The notes under the pieces are model-generated. The model was not told where the DNA came from and did not search any database. It worked only from the letters and a program-made list of their open reading frames with translations. A stretch of DNA of 64,000 nt from Ancylostoma caninum (Eukaryota > Nematoda > Chromadorea > Rhabditida > Ancylostomatidae), in assembly GCA_037903475.1 (NCBI GenBank), contig JBAJFG010000019.1, positions 1,426,001-1,490,000 of the forward strand, read 5' to 3'. The position numbers and the translations under genes were made by a program. Shown here piece by piece: positions 35,759 through 47,400 of the stretch; positions within the stretch are counted from its first letter, which is position 1, and every line of letters starts with the position of its first letter.

Positions 35759-37836
35759 TACACACAAACACACAAACATACAAACACACAAACTTTCACT
35801 TTTATATATACAGATGTACATGGCGCGTTGAGCAGTTTCCATGAAAAATCCTTCGCAAATGTAATGTAATGTTCATTACGCTTTCAAAGGAAAACGTACA
35901 AAACCAACTAACGCAGACGAGCAGAAATGAGATCCATAAAACGATCAATGTAAACATGAACGGTAGTGTGCAAAAAAATGGAACACAATCTAAATGAAAT
36001 GAGGTTATGATCAAAGGCTGAACAAGGCACAGCCCAGTCAGTTACGGTTCAAGTATTTCCGCGGACAAAATGCATTTGAATCGACCAAAGGATAGAGAGG
36101 TAACGACATCTTCGATTAGTTTCTCGTAAGCCGTTACGGCTCTGATAGCAAAAAAAAGTTACTTCTATGTTTAATCTTATCTCGAATATAAAATGGTTTG
36201 AAACATCCACCTCTAGTTTGAGAGGGAACTAGATTCAGAAAGTGACTGCTCACAGACGATGTTGATGAATGCGGAAGCTTGTGAACCATGCAGACATCGA
36301 AAAATCTGCGACGAGATTCTAGCGAAGCAAGATTGAAACACATTCCTTGTACTAGTTTTCGAGATTTTAGAGTAAAGGAATCCTCCTATCCTAGCAAGAA
36401 GCTTGCGAGTGAAGTTGCGAAAAAAATGGATACGTGCATACGCGCGCACGATTGGTATAAATTGTCCTTGTTGTACAATTCGCATGCACACGTTCCACGG
36501 ACTTCTACGTCGTCTTTAGGATCGTTTTAACGAGCCAGACAATTACAAATCGCCGCGACTAACAAGCTAAATGTGCGCGATTTGTCAAAAGCACCTTCGA
36601 ATCTTCATGTAGGAACACGCCAATATCTCGCCCTTTATAAACCGTTGAGAAGAGATGTCGGCGAGAGAACCAGCTTTGGATCAAGGTGGTAACTATTGTA
36701 CCTGATGTGTAATTATACCCACATCTCCTTTATAGCAACCCAAGAGGAGCCGCAACAGAAAAGCTCTTTGCTTGAGATAATCTTTGAATTTTTGGAGATT
36801 GAAAGAGAAGATAAATTTGCATGCTAAACAAGTCACCTGTTGCTCTCACTGACAAAGTGATTGAAGAACTACTCGAAAGGACTCTTAAATTAGTAGACGA
36901 TTTTTGCAAAGTATATAGGCAAGAGAAGAACATGGTTGCTGTATATGCTCGTTCATCGCAACACATGCAGCATTTGGTTTTTTTATTTATCCTATTTTCT
37001 ACCTCCATTATATGTAGCAATTGCAGCACCGCCTTTTTCTTCTTCTTCTTGTTAGCGTTCAAAGAAAACTTTGCGGATAACTGTGGGTGACAAAGACGGT
37101 GCGTTCGTTGTCATGCCCCAAGAACTTGATAAGGCCTTGACAACAGCGGCAATCGCTGACGACAGCATCTACGAGCCGTGCCCGAGTAGCTGCTTCAGAC
37201 GCTCATGCCAACTGCTGGAAAATGTGGTCAAACCTGTCCTCAGCAAAAGGTTTGATAGGAGCACCACATCGCGGTTCTTGACTAGTCATCCCGAGGTACC
37301 AACGTACTATTCGCTCATTAAAACACATAAGCTCGAGCCAAACGTTGACCTCACGCATGTCGAGATTTCGAGAATAAAAACTCGACCAATAATCGCGTCT
37401 TGTAGTGGACCATCGGACAGAATAAGTTGGCTACTAGTAAAAATAATGGCACCACTTCTGCGATTTGTCCGAGCTCACATTGTGAACTCAAACGAATTTA
37501 CCAATGAAATTCAACGCTGTCAGGTTCCGGAAAAGGCATGCTACGCCAGCTACGACGCGATTTCTTTGTATACCAATATCGATAGCAGAGCAGCCATTCA
37601 GGTCTTGATTGAACTCCTGAATAGTCATTGGAATGAAGTGGACACATTCGGTTTTTCTAGCAAAGGAATCGAAACACTTCTGAACGCTACTCTTTCGTGT
37701 AACGTGTTTCGTTTCAATAACAACTTCTTCATGCAGGAACGAGGGCTGGCTATAGGAATACGCCACTGCTTGCCATCGTGTACGTTGACCATATTCGAAG
37801 GACATCGCTGACTGCTGGAATAATCATTCTATATAA

Positions 37837-38788
37837 TAACGGGCTTAGCCTGTTTACATGTGTGTCTGTATGTATGTAAGTATGTAAGTATGTAAGTATG
37901 TAAGAATGTGTGTCAGACCGTTACGAAATTCTACGATTGGTCAATGATCGTGATTGTGAGATCATATAAAAGGCTAGGAACGGGTGTGGTGTGGTGGAGT
38001 GGGGTAGGGATGAGATCGAACAGAAGGTCGGATGGTGTACAACGGGTCCGTCAATGGAGTCCATGGAGAAGGGCTGCGCCGGCGCCCAAAGTGGGGGGAG
38101 ACGGGTCCATCACTGTGATAAGGCTGCTCCGGCGCCCAAAGTGGGGGGGACGGGTCCACCACTGTGATAAGGGTGCGCCGGCGTCCAAAAGTGGGGAAAC
38201 GCCTGGAGTCGGGTCCAACGGTGTGATAAGGGTGCGCCGGCGTCCAAAAGTGGGGAAACGCCTGGAGTCGGGTCCAACGATGTGATAAGGGTGCGCCGGC
38301 TTGCACAAGTAATAGGAATTCGCTAGGCGGGTCTATTTCTGCATGAGGGGTACGCTTACGCTGTTTCGGAAGACCCTCCTTCCTAAATCACCTAGCTGTA
38401 CATTGTTTCCTTTCGTGTATCCGTGTTCTCTTCCCATTCCGTTTGCTTCTGAATAAACCACTCCTTCCTTTCCGTTTATATACACCGGTGGACCCTTATC
38501 ACTTGAATTACCACAACAACCAGTTGAGCCTAAATCATTTCAAGATAACATTTGCACTGAATTGGTTCCACTCAGTTCTTCACAACCACTAACTTCGTTC
38601 ATACGGGGGAAAGCTACCACCTACGGGATCAAGGGTTTCTTAGGAGAGCGATAGAACTGCGTGGAAGGATGCAGATTTTATCAATCCATTTACACTTTTG
38701 TGTTTGCTTTCAACGTGCAGTATGCGAGCGAAGCGAGCATCAATAGAAGTCTGGAAGTCCGGCGTTAGCCGGACGGCCAGACTGGTAT
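37837..38788 (+). mobile_element. Minisatellite-core element, copy C, inside the Penelope RT
   Basis: 952 bp, same 5' block, TATA-like ATATAAAAGG near 37966, short 50-bp array and 3' hairpin (38757-38774) as copies A and B. It is flanked by TATATAA at 37830-37836 and 38789-38795. Removing it with one TATATAA copy makes the RT reading continuous just before the YTDD motif. This fixes the ends and shows it is a mobile unit. Confidence 0.9.
38099..38301. repeat. 50-bp minisatellite array C
   Basis: About four units. The last two are lengthened by an AACGCCTGGAGTC insertion that has itself been duplicated, so unit-level amplification has continued in this copy. Confidence 0.88.
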
Positions 38789-39901
38789 TATATAAACGTT
38801 ATACAGACGACGTTTTTGCAATCGGAACGACACCTTCTGGGTTAGCTGTTACGCTTGACAATTTGAACTCTAGAGATGTTCATATAAAATTTACCATCGA
38901 AGAACCTAACACGGAAGTTTTCTTATCATTTTTGAATACTCGGGTTCGAATTCATGAAGGGAACAAGGAGATACGCTGGCACAAAAACGAATCGTCGAAG
39001 AATATCATACTACACTCAAGGAGTGCTCATCCACTCCATATGAAGGTGAACGTAATACGAAACCTAAAAATGACCAGCCGACGGATTTCAACAGAAAGCT
39101 CAGAAAGTGATCGAAAATTTCAAAGCATTCTGTTCGAGAATGGGTATACCACAAGACACTGGCTCATGGAGACCATACGCAGCCCCTGACGGCATTGCAC
39201 TTGTACTGCCATTCTTGAATGACAGCTATTCTAAGAGAATCAACTGCATCGTTCGGAACTCGGGGCTCCCAGTGCGTCTTGTCTTTCGACCACCACCCAC
39301 ACTCAAACAGATGCTAACATCGTCGCGCGTTTACGAAGCAGGATGCGATTCACAGCGATGTCATTACTGTCGTGATCAGAAGATCAGTCACCTGCGTGGG
39401 ACCGTATACTTGATCACTTGCAGTGGATGCGGACAGCGGTATGTAGGAGAAACTGAGCGACCACTGAGAAGAAGACTGGATGAACATCGACGAGCACTAA
39501 GACGTCCCCAGTCCTACCCTACGAATAGCTTCTCTAAGCACTGAACGCTGATGCACACGCTGGAGTCAATCCCAGAATTCGAAGTCAAAGTGTTGCATCG
39601 CAATCTGGAGAAGCCCCTCGAGAGAAAAAACATGGAGGTTGAAGAGATCAAGAGGTGCAAACCAGAGATCAATAGTAGGAACGAACTTGTGGAGGCTCTG
39701 AAGTACATTGCTTGATCGACCAGAAAAACAGGAGGAACAGCGGTGTTTACGCTAAGAAAGATTACAGTATCACGAACTACTGTATAAATAGCCACTGTAA
39801 TCCCGACATGAACACTTTGCAGTCCCTCTAACAGCGAGCTCGGTGGGTGCGTACAGTCACCACTTGTGTTGCTGGTTGTATGTTATGTACTCTTTTGTTA
39901 A

Positions 39902-39936
39902 GATCTGAAGAAGGCGCTATGCGCCGAAAGCTCATC
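39902..39936 (+). ncRNA. Hammerhead-like ribozyme, Penelope element 1
   Basis: Order on the plus strand: GAT (stem I), CTGAAGA core, stem II GGCGC-TAT-GCGCC, GAAAG-CTC (one-pair stem III, cleavage triplet CTC), ATC (stem I partner). This is the type I hammerhead layout with a minimal helix III. One unpaired A precedes stem II. Hammerheads are known in Penelope-like terminal repeats; activity here is inferred. Confidence 0.6.
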
Positions 39937-39978
39937 ATGTAAAGAATAAAAGAAGTTCTCATTCCGTGCTGAACAAAC

Positions 39979-40019
39979 GCAATCAATTCATTCAATTCAA
40001 TTCAATTCAATTCGATTCA
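39979..40019. repeat. (AATTC)n microsatellite between convergent Penelope elements
   Basis: CAATTCAATTCAATTCAATTC tract at the junction of the plus-strand element 1 and the minus-strand element 2. Confidence 0.8.
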
Positions 40020-40033
40020 CAATGAAATTTATT

Positions 40034-40069
40034 GGCTGACGTTTCGGCGTCCTCGCCTTCGTCAGAGCC
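40034..40069 (-). ncRNA. Hammerhead-like ribozyme, Penelope element 2
   Basis: Minus strand: GGCT (stem I), CTGACGA core, stem II GGCG-AGGA-CGCC, GAAAC-GTC, AGCC (stem I partner). All conserved core positions are present. Compared with the motif at 39902, stem I and the stem III pair have changed on both sides. Confidence 0.65.
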
Positions 40070-40730
40070 TGAAAGAGTCGAGTCAACTCATGAAAATGTC
40101 TGGACAAGACTCTTGTCAATGATGCATCAAGATCCAGGCTGTGCAGCAGAATCACAAGTCACCCACAATAAAACCAAATACTAGCCTCTGTACAAGTCCT
40201 ACGGTTGGATGATGTTAGAGGGACGACCGGACACGTGTAGACTTGGTAGCAGTATGAGTCCTTCTACCAGAAGTTATATTTCAAGCTAGATGTTACATAA
40301 TGTGAGATGTGGAAGTATGTAGTTCACTGGTGATGTTGGGGCACTCCTCTCTGCGATTCATCTTTGGATTTTTGATGTGGATCCAAAATGCTTGGAAAGT
40401 CTTGCGTGCAGAGATTTCACCTTCATGGGCAAGAATTGTGGCTAGGACTCCATAATCGACGCCGTTGTGGGTCTGTGCTCGGTGACGACCTAGAGGGGTG
40501 GACGAATGGGAATTTAATTTTCCCTCCCCCTGTGCCGTCTCACCAATGTGCTCGTCACCACATCCTCTGCACTTGATTATATAGATGACGTAAGATCTCA
40601 TGCAGTCACCTTCTTTGCCGAACGGACAAACTACGCAATCAGACGTTGTGCAGAGACGATCGTAGATGCGGTTTCGGTTTAATTGGTGCTTTAGATTGCT
40701 TGGTGGTAACTCTACAAGCGTGAAGAAACT
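40070..40730 (-). pseudogene. Penelope-like retroelement 2, GIY-YIG end
   Basis: Minus-strand reading LPPSNLKHQLNRNRIYDRL, CVVCPFGKEGDC, MRSYVIYIIKCRGCGDEHIG, STPLGRHRAQTHNG, EISARKTFQAFWIHIKNPKM, ending near 40280. This is the C-terminal zinc/GIY-YIG domain of a Penelope element of a different family from element 1. A small in-frame shortening follows GETAQ. The RT part was not recognised upstream (40731-42480). Confidence 0.8.
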
Positions 40731-40930
40731 TTCTAGATTCGCTCTCTTCAGGCAAGGTCGAGCATAGGTACGATAGTGGTGAGACAGGGATCAGAAAAGT
40801 GAAGGTTGTCTGGGTCAAAAAAGTGAAGGTTGTTGACCAACCACTTCGATGGAGTTGAGGAAGGTAAAAATAGCCAAGTTTACAGAGTGCGAGATAGTGA
40901 AGCCCTTTTTTAAGATAATTCACACCGAAA

Positions 40931-42479
40931 CAACTCTAATATTGCTCAAAAAGAGAAAAAGATGACACCTTCAAAGGCGGAATGTTAAATATGCTCACAA
41001 TCCCTACACTCTCACACTAACATGTCAGACAGCTGACATGTCAGAAATTCGCACTGGCGCCCTGCTTTCGTGCCGGGACCCTCGCTCAGCTCAACACTGG
41101 TAATGTCTCAGCTTGATTTTCGCTAAATATTCCGGTAATCTCGTAAAACTGTATGTTGCGCAGTTGTCAGTAATCTTCTCCGTAAAATTCTCTACACAAC
41201 GACACCAAGACCGACAATTTTTACCAAGAATCCGCGAAGGAATCAAATTTTTAAAATCTAGGCGGGGGATTTGCGTCCTTTAAAATTTCTCAGTAATTTT
41301 CAGAAAACGGTGAGTTGCAATTTTCTATCAAACTGCCCACATTCTTGCGCATACAGCGGTCATAAAAGCAATTGCCTTTGTCTGAAACTGACCCAGAAAA
41401 CAGGCCACGTTTTAAGACGTTTTTCGCTAAATATCTCTTTCAGATCGAAAAATCAGGTGTTGTGCAGTTGTGAGGTGCCGAGCCCGTGCGATTCCGAGTA
41501 GAATGGTATATAATACGTGGTACTTCCTTTCATGCTGGGCTGAAAAAGCCCGCCTGAGACAAATGCCCCGTGTAGCTCAGGGGGGGGGTTAGCGAGAGAG
41601 CACGCAATATGAGAGGGCGCCCGACGCGAGGGTGAGACAGACGGGGCATCTGTCTCACCATGGATTCTCTGTCGTGAGTGAAAGAAATTACTATGAGTTA
41701 TATATCATTCTGCTCAGAATTTCATTCTGAGTTCAATGGACAAGTGCGCAACTTCCAGTTCTCCCAAATAAAGAAGATATCGTGGTTTTTACGTCTTAGG
41801 AGATTTCTCAGTTGTTCTTAGCTGCGTTTCTGTCGCTCTACTACCATTTAGTGCAATGTCGCTTTGTTATTCCGTCTGACAACTGCGCAATACTTACTTT
41901 TTTTGAACTGAAGATGATATTCCAGCCCAAAGCTCAGATTTCAGGCAATCTCATGCCTGTATTCTCAACAGTTTTTCTCAACCAGTGTTCGCCGACGACT
42001 CCTGAGCTTCACGCTCCCTAACGCTGTTTTGTACATAGAATTTAATCCACAACTGCGCGTTCCATGTATTTCTTCCTTTCTCGGACAAAATATGCGACTT
42101 TCTGCACCAATTCATCCTCATTGTAGTAGGTGAAGGTTCCCCCCAATGGTGCTACCGTAAGTGGTGGTGGGCACGTCCCAGGTTATCGTACCTATGCGGT
42201 CGGGTAGATCTGCTTACTTCATCGGAGATAAATAGCATGCAAAACTGAATTTTTTTGTTTGTAATGGCATTCTTCGTTCGCATTTCTGTGCAGCGTTGCC
42301 AACCGTGTGATCCTCCGGGTTTATAGCCATTAGTGATAGCAATTGTATGCTCCAAATATAGTGACTCGTCTTTCTTTTCGCTTCCTAAACACACCGTGGC
42401 TGCCGTTCTAAACATGTTGGGAACAACATTTATTTTCATGTGGGCAGGATGGGCGGAGAGATGAGAGAGAAGAGGGAGA
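40931..42479. other. Interval with no recognised gene
   Basis: Contains a short palindrome ACATGTCAGACAGCTGACATGT (41020s) and a GGGGGGGGG run at 41580, but no coding or repeat identity I can support. It might include unrecognised upstream parts of Penelope element 2. Confidence 0.3.
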
Positions 42480-42600
42480 TGAGCATCATTGACAACGGTT
42501 TTGTCCGGATATTTCCATAAGTTGACTCGACTCTTTCAGGCTCTGACGAAAGCGAGGACGCCGAAACGTCAGCCAATAAACTGAATTTTATAACAATCTC
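42480..42600 (+). mobile_element. Solo Penelope terminal repeat
   Basis: About 110 bp matching the 3' end of element 2 (GTTGACTCGACTCTTTCAGG, then the hammerhead core), but in the opposite orientation and with no adjacent coding sequence. Penelope insertions often leave such pieces. Confidence 0.7.
42539..42574 (+). ncRNA. Hammerhead-like ribozyme, solo Penelope end
   Basis: Same layout as 40034-40069: GGCT, CTGACGA, stem II (AGCG-AGGA-CGCC, one pair weakened), GAAAC-GTC, AGCC. Confidence 0.55.
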
Positions 42601-44211
42601 GTGTGTGGCTCATAGCTACACAAAGTAGAATTGTGATTATGCCAGGTTCAAAAACAGTCGGACATGGGAACTAACATTTTTGCCTGGACAGGATTGGTTA
42701 CTCAGGCATGTAGCCGGAAATACCGCAGCAGAAAAATCACTTGTGGGAAACGTGCGCTTCTACTGCTGAAGTTCCGCCGCAGTGAACAAATAAAGCCATT
42801 ACGTGCGGGAATTTTAAAACATAATCTTCATGATTCGCTGACAACGCTTCGGGATATTATGTGCTGACACTGTCGTAGTTGAGCAAAAAAAAATTGGCAA
42901 AGAATTGATGAATTTAGTCCAATCATAAGCGTTAAACACGAAGTCGACGGATGAGAAACGCCGCAATGGAAACAGTGGGTTTGTACTTGAGATCGTCGAT
43001 ACTATGATGAGGGCTAAAGAGGAAAAAACCCAAAAAGCGCATTCCGGCAATGAATCAAAAATGGAGCAATAAGAAGAAGTTTCGGGAAAAGGCACTCTGA
43101 CAGGCGCATGAAGAGGGTATGAACCCTGAAGAGGAGCAGATGGGAGGGAAATTCAGAACCAAACTAATTCCTATGGAGTCAATAACATTTTCGTTTTCTT
43201 GCTTTTTTTCGGTCTCACATCACGCAAACTATACGTGTTCTGACACGTGGTACGTTGCTGACCAGATCAGACCACCATGTTGGTGTTGTTTTCCCTCCCA
43301 TTTACTTACTCATGAATATTCTGTTCACGAAGGTATTTTGTATTTATGCATACATACACAAATTCTGAATCCATATCAAACACAAAGAACTTAAAATTTG
43401 CAATGGCCCTTTCCGTAATTTCTGACTTTGCCTGAACGGAAAATGCGAATCTAATAGTGAATTAGAGACTAGGAACTCCAAGAGATATTTGATAGAGAAG
43501 ACGTCTTATCTACGGCAAACTTTAATACTCATTTACTTTGACCCCTGCAAAATTTAGTTACACCACTGCGAATGCATATTGAAGACTGAGTTGGAAGTGC
43601 TCAGTTTCGGTAGCAATAAAAGCGTTTTGCAGGAAAAAAAAACATGATTCAACCTGTAAATAATCAGCCATACAATCAAGTCAAGTCTCACTTCAGTTTT
43701 TTTTTCTAGTTTTACTTCTACACGTCCGCCCGAGAGTTTCTCTACTTTCAGGGTTATAGATATTTTTCATTCCCTGGAGGTGTTTGTGATGTTCGACACG
43801 CCTTCTGACTCCGTTGTATCGAATAAATGAAAATATTGCACTGCCATAGTCATTACATGGAAAGATAAAGACTCATCTGTCCTGACACTGAAATGAAGTC
43901 CCTTTCATCATTTTGAAGTTTACCTCTAATCAATTAAAATAGCGAAATCCCGACATATGTTCTACTCTAACGACTGGATAATTTCAGGAAGTTGGACAGT
44001 GGCATATTTGGATGAATTGAATTTTGCAACTCTGTGCCCACTTGATTCCACTTCACTATCTAGTTTGTTAGGAAGATCTATGGGATGGATTCAGAGAGTT
44101 CAGCCTGCAAATGGTCAAAAAATAGCAACTACATTATTCAATTCATCTGCCATCGAAGGCTACCGCTTTGGCTAGGCCTCTGTTATCTGTCCGGGAGCAA
44201 CTCAATACGTA
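42601..44211. other. Interval with no recognised gene
   Basis: AT-rich, short open frames only. No splice-linked exon series or repeat pair detected by eye. Confidence 0.3.
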
Positions 44212-44448
44212 TAGTCCATCCGAAACGAAGAGTCCGCCCACGCACGCGGGGATCGAGAAACGGCGCGGCTGGGGCGGATGCTGTTGACTGCCACGTCGTC
44301 CACATCACAGCCAGATCATTGGTCAGCACCATGAAGATAACGATGAGACGTGATACGCAGATCAGGGATGATGACGTGGAGCGCTGGCAAACGTGGCCGC
44401 TTCTCGATCCCCGCGTGCGTAGGCGGACTCGTCGTTTTGGACAGACTA
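44212..44448. mobile_element. TA-target MITE, TAGTC family, copy 1
   Basis: 237 bp, start TAGTCCATCCGAAACGAAGA, end complementary (CGTTTTGGACAGACTA), arms about 48 bp, TA on both sides. The internal sequence is shared with 56485-56766. Confidence 0.88.
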
Positions 44449-47400
44449 TAACCCATTTTGCACATCACCAAGTACCTCAATTCATTTTGAACGATGTTAA
44501 TTCTTCTATCCTTTTTGAATGATTCAACCTGCTTTCACATGATTTTTCAAGGCACTGGCAGCCAACACATAGGTATGGCTTTGAGTACTGCAAAAACATC
44601 AAATCTGGCTTATTTCCAGGAGTTTTTCGCTCGAACTTTGCTAAAGCCCGGTGGGACACCAGAAACTGCTTGATACTATCGAACGAAAATTATGGAAGCA
44701 TATTCAACTATTTACATTTCTTGCACTAATTATTGTGCAGTCAACGCAATGAGAACATGTTCAGGATATTCGTCTGAAAACTGCTTTGATATTCCTTCAC
44801 TGAGTCTAACCGTTGACGCCTTAGAAACCACATCATCGCATACTACATAGTTATTCAGTGAACGAAACAGCAAGGCACTTTTGGGGCAAAGGTACTCCCT
44901 TACTGCTTTCAATCATTCATCCAGAGAAAAATGCAACTGTAGAAGTACATATGTATGACTTATGGAGAACCAATCGCACTTGCAAAGACAATAACAAACG
45001 ACGCTAATCGATACGAAATGCTAATGGAAGGTTGCTGATAAACTTTTTGTGGTTTCTGGTTGTTTGCTTGCCCGCCATGTGCACGATTTCACAGAAAAAG
45101 CTCTCCCACTAATTGAAACACGGAAGGCTCACATGCCAAAGTGGACGTCGCAATTACGCGACTAATCTAAGATACTCCTGGTGGGCAGGCTTTTAGCTGT
45201 TTTAGGTCGCTAACCTGATGTGTTGCACTCATGACTAGTGCACTTTGCTGACTGATAAACGTTTCTACGAAAAGATTTTGACAAAATTAAAAATTTCTTT
45301 TTCCCTATATGCTCTCCGTAGAAGGTATGTGCCTTCCTTAATGCTTTGAATTAGAGCATAGTTATGTGCTAGAACTCAAGGACGCGTACTGATCCAGAAG
45401 CGTACGCTTAAGTTCGAAATGCTGTACTCGGCTGAAACATAACTACTTTAAAGACATAGACGCAAGAACCATTCCACTCATCGCATTTTTTCTAACGACA
45501 AGCTATAGATTTTATGCCCATTTACCAAAAATTGAAATGAAATGGCAAGAGTCTATGAACTTAAGGGGAGAAGTGTGAGCAGTAATAAGGTCCCTGTCTA
45601 CGTGATCATCGAAAACAAAGGTTTTGCAAATGTGATTCCTTCAAATATTTGCTTGTATTCCTTTCCGCTATGCACAATGTGTATTAAAATTATGTATCCA
45701 TCCCAAACCGGTCGATATAAACACAGTTAAGGAAACATTTTACGAGTGGCCAACATCAGCTTTGCCACTATCCTCTAGGTCCTTCTCCAATAGAGTGGAA
45801 AGCTTTGAATCTTTAGAAGTATTTTGCTTTTTTTACAATCGAGTTTTCAATCTAGGAGGATTTCGTGGGTACCTGTCAATCTTTCGTGAGCATAAGCCGA
45901 CTGAACTGCAGATACAAAGTCAGACAATCCGCCATCGCACAAAGCTCGAGTGCAAGCTTGCTCAGCAAAGATCAGGTAATTTTTAATCTTGAAGGAGCTA
46001 AATAGGGAGCAAGAGGTATGTGACAAAACTTGGATCTTTGCACGCACACTGAGATCAGTTAAATTGGTTGGCTTCAAAGTGAATACATATGTAGTTCTGA
46101 CCTACTATGTAGAAAAAAAATAACATGTAAAAACTGGAAAAAGGGTACTTGAACACAGAAAAATCAGAGCAGCGAACTAGAAACAAGGTGCGAAACGAGC
46201 AATAATTTTAGCTAAGTACTTCGAATGGAACTGATCGCAATCCGAAGAAGAGCTTCAGAAGCTCGTTGCACATAATTTTTGGAGTGGGTACGTTGTTTTG
46301 AAACACCCTCCAAAGTTAGAGAGGGATATTATTGGAAATGATGGCTCAAAGCACAAAGAGGTTCGCGATAGAACGCGTTTTCGATCCGAGACCACCTATG
46401 CAGGTATGTCTAGTACTTGCCGCCATCTGCCATGGCTACTAGCTGTTCTGAAAGAAGTGCAATGTGCCCTTCGCATAGTGTACACTGCTGTCGTTGAACA
46501 TTTCATCGATCAAAACAAAGGAAGCGACGATGCTGCAATGAGGAGAGTGGATAACTGAAAGGCAGGGTTTTCAGATAACGAGCATCCGCAAGGAGAAGAA
46601 AACATTTACGGCAATGCACTCATTTGCTTCGCTTTCTACTGCATTCGATCATATCTCGACTGCCATTACGCGCCGTGTTTCAGTCCGGTGATCAGCGCAA
46701 AATGGTTGCCGAAAAGCGAAAACACAGCAACACCACGTGCGGCCCGTTGTAAGGCACTTCAGTTTGTGGCATGTGTCACAACAAAACGACTGCTTTAGCA
46801 AAAAAGGAAAGACCCGAGGTTAGCCTGACAAATGAGGCGCTGTGGAATGGAAGGAAAAGGTTTGGAACACAGATCGATGAGAATTGAATGTGTTCCCTGA
46901 AAGAATAGTCGCTCGAAACACTATTGCAGAAGAAACATGAGCAAGTGCAAATATCCGTCTTCCAGAAAATGCAGACTTCGGAAAAGAATACATTTTGCTG
47001 CTCAGTTGCCCCAGAAAGCACGCTCACTGGGAGAAAGGATGTTTTTGAAAGAAGTACATCGAATGGATTGATCAGCGCTGTCCTTCTCACCATCAAAAAT
47101 AATTGGAGAGACATTAGAGATAAACAGAACGTGAGAAAGTGTGCGTTACCTGCAGAGACAGCCAAGAAAATCTGTAATGGTGCACAAATACTCAACAAAT
47201 GTCGTTTTGGAGACAGACTTTATCCGTAGCTGGGGGCGATTCGCCATCGATTATGCTAGACAGGGAAAAAACGACTGTGCTTATAAGGAACCCCCTTTGA
47301 TTGGAATCTAATCCAATGTCTTCCTTCAATTAGGGAATGGGAGGACGACCAGTCAGACTTCAGCGGAAAACACATTCACACAATAAATATTACTGCCGAC

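Larger units (their letters stand above)
34551..35815 (+). mobile_element. Interspersed repeat with tandem core
   Basis: Begins near GGTGTACCCGGCTTCGCTCA and ends in a CAAACATACAAACACACAAA-type stretch followed by TTTTATATATACAGATG. Such ends recur in animal interspersed repeats, but I cannot assign the class. A 118-bp tandem array forms the middle and a TA-target MITE is inserted near the 3' end. Confidence 0.55.
37071..39960 (+). pseudogene. Penelope-like retroelement 1 (RT + GIY-YIG), interrupted
   Basis: RT part: PTYYSLIKTHK, KTRPIIASCSGPSDRISWLL, YASYDAISLYTNI, GLAIG, then after an insertion RYTDDVFAIG with the catalytic DD. GIY-YIG endonuclease part (39110-39715): CDSQRCHYC, GTVYLITCSGCGQRYVGET, RRRLDEH. 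Breaks: a frameshift after GLAIG near 37755, a 952-bp insertion (37837-38788), a frameshift near 39100-39190 and a TGA at 39541-39543; the frame then runs on to a natural stop at 39713. The 3' end holds a hammerhead-like fold. The N-terminal part upstream of 37071 is unclear. Confidence 0.87.

Noticed and set aside
46776..47229. Overlapping open frames of 140 and 101 codons on opposite strands
   Set aside because: Neither shows a domain or neighbouring exons; cannot decide that either is real.
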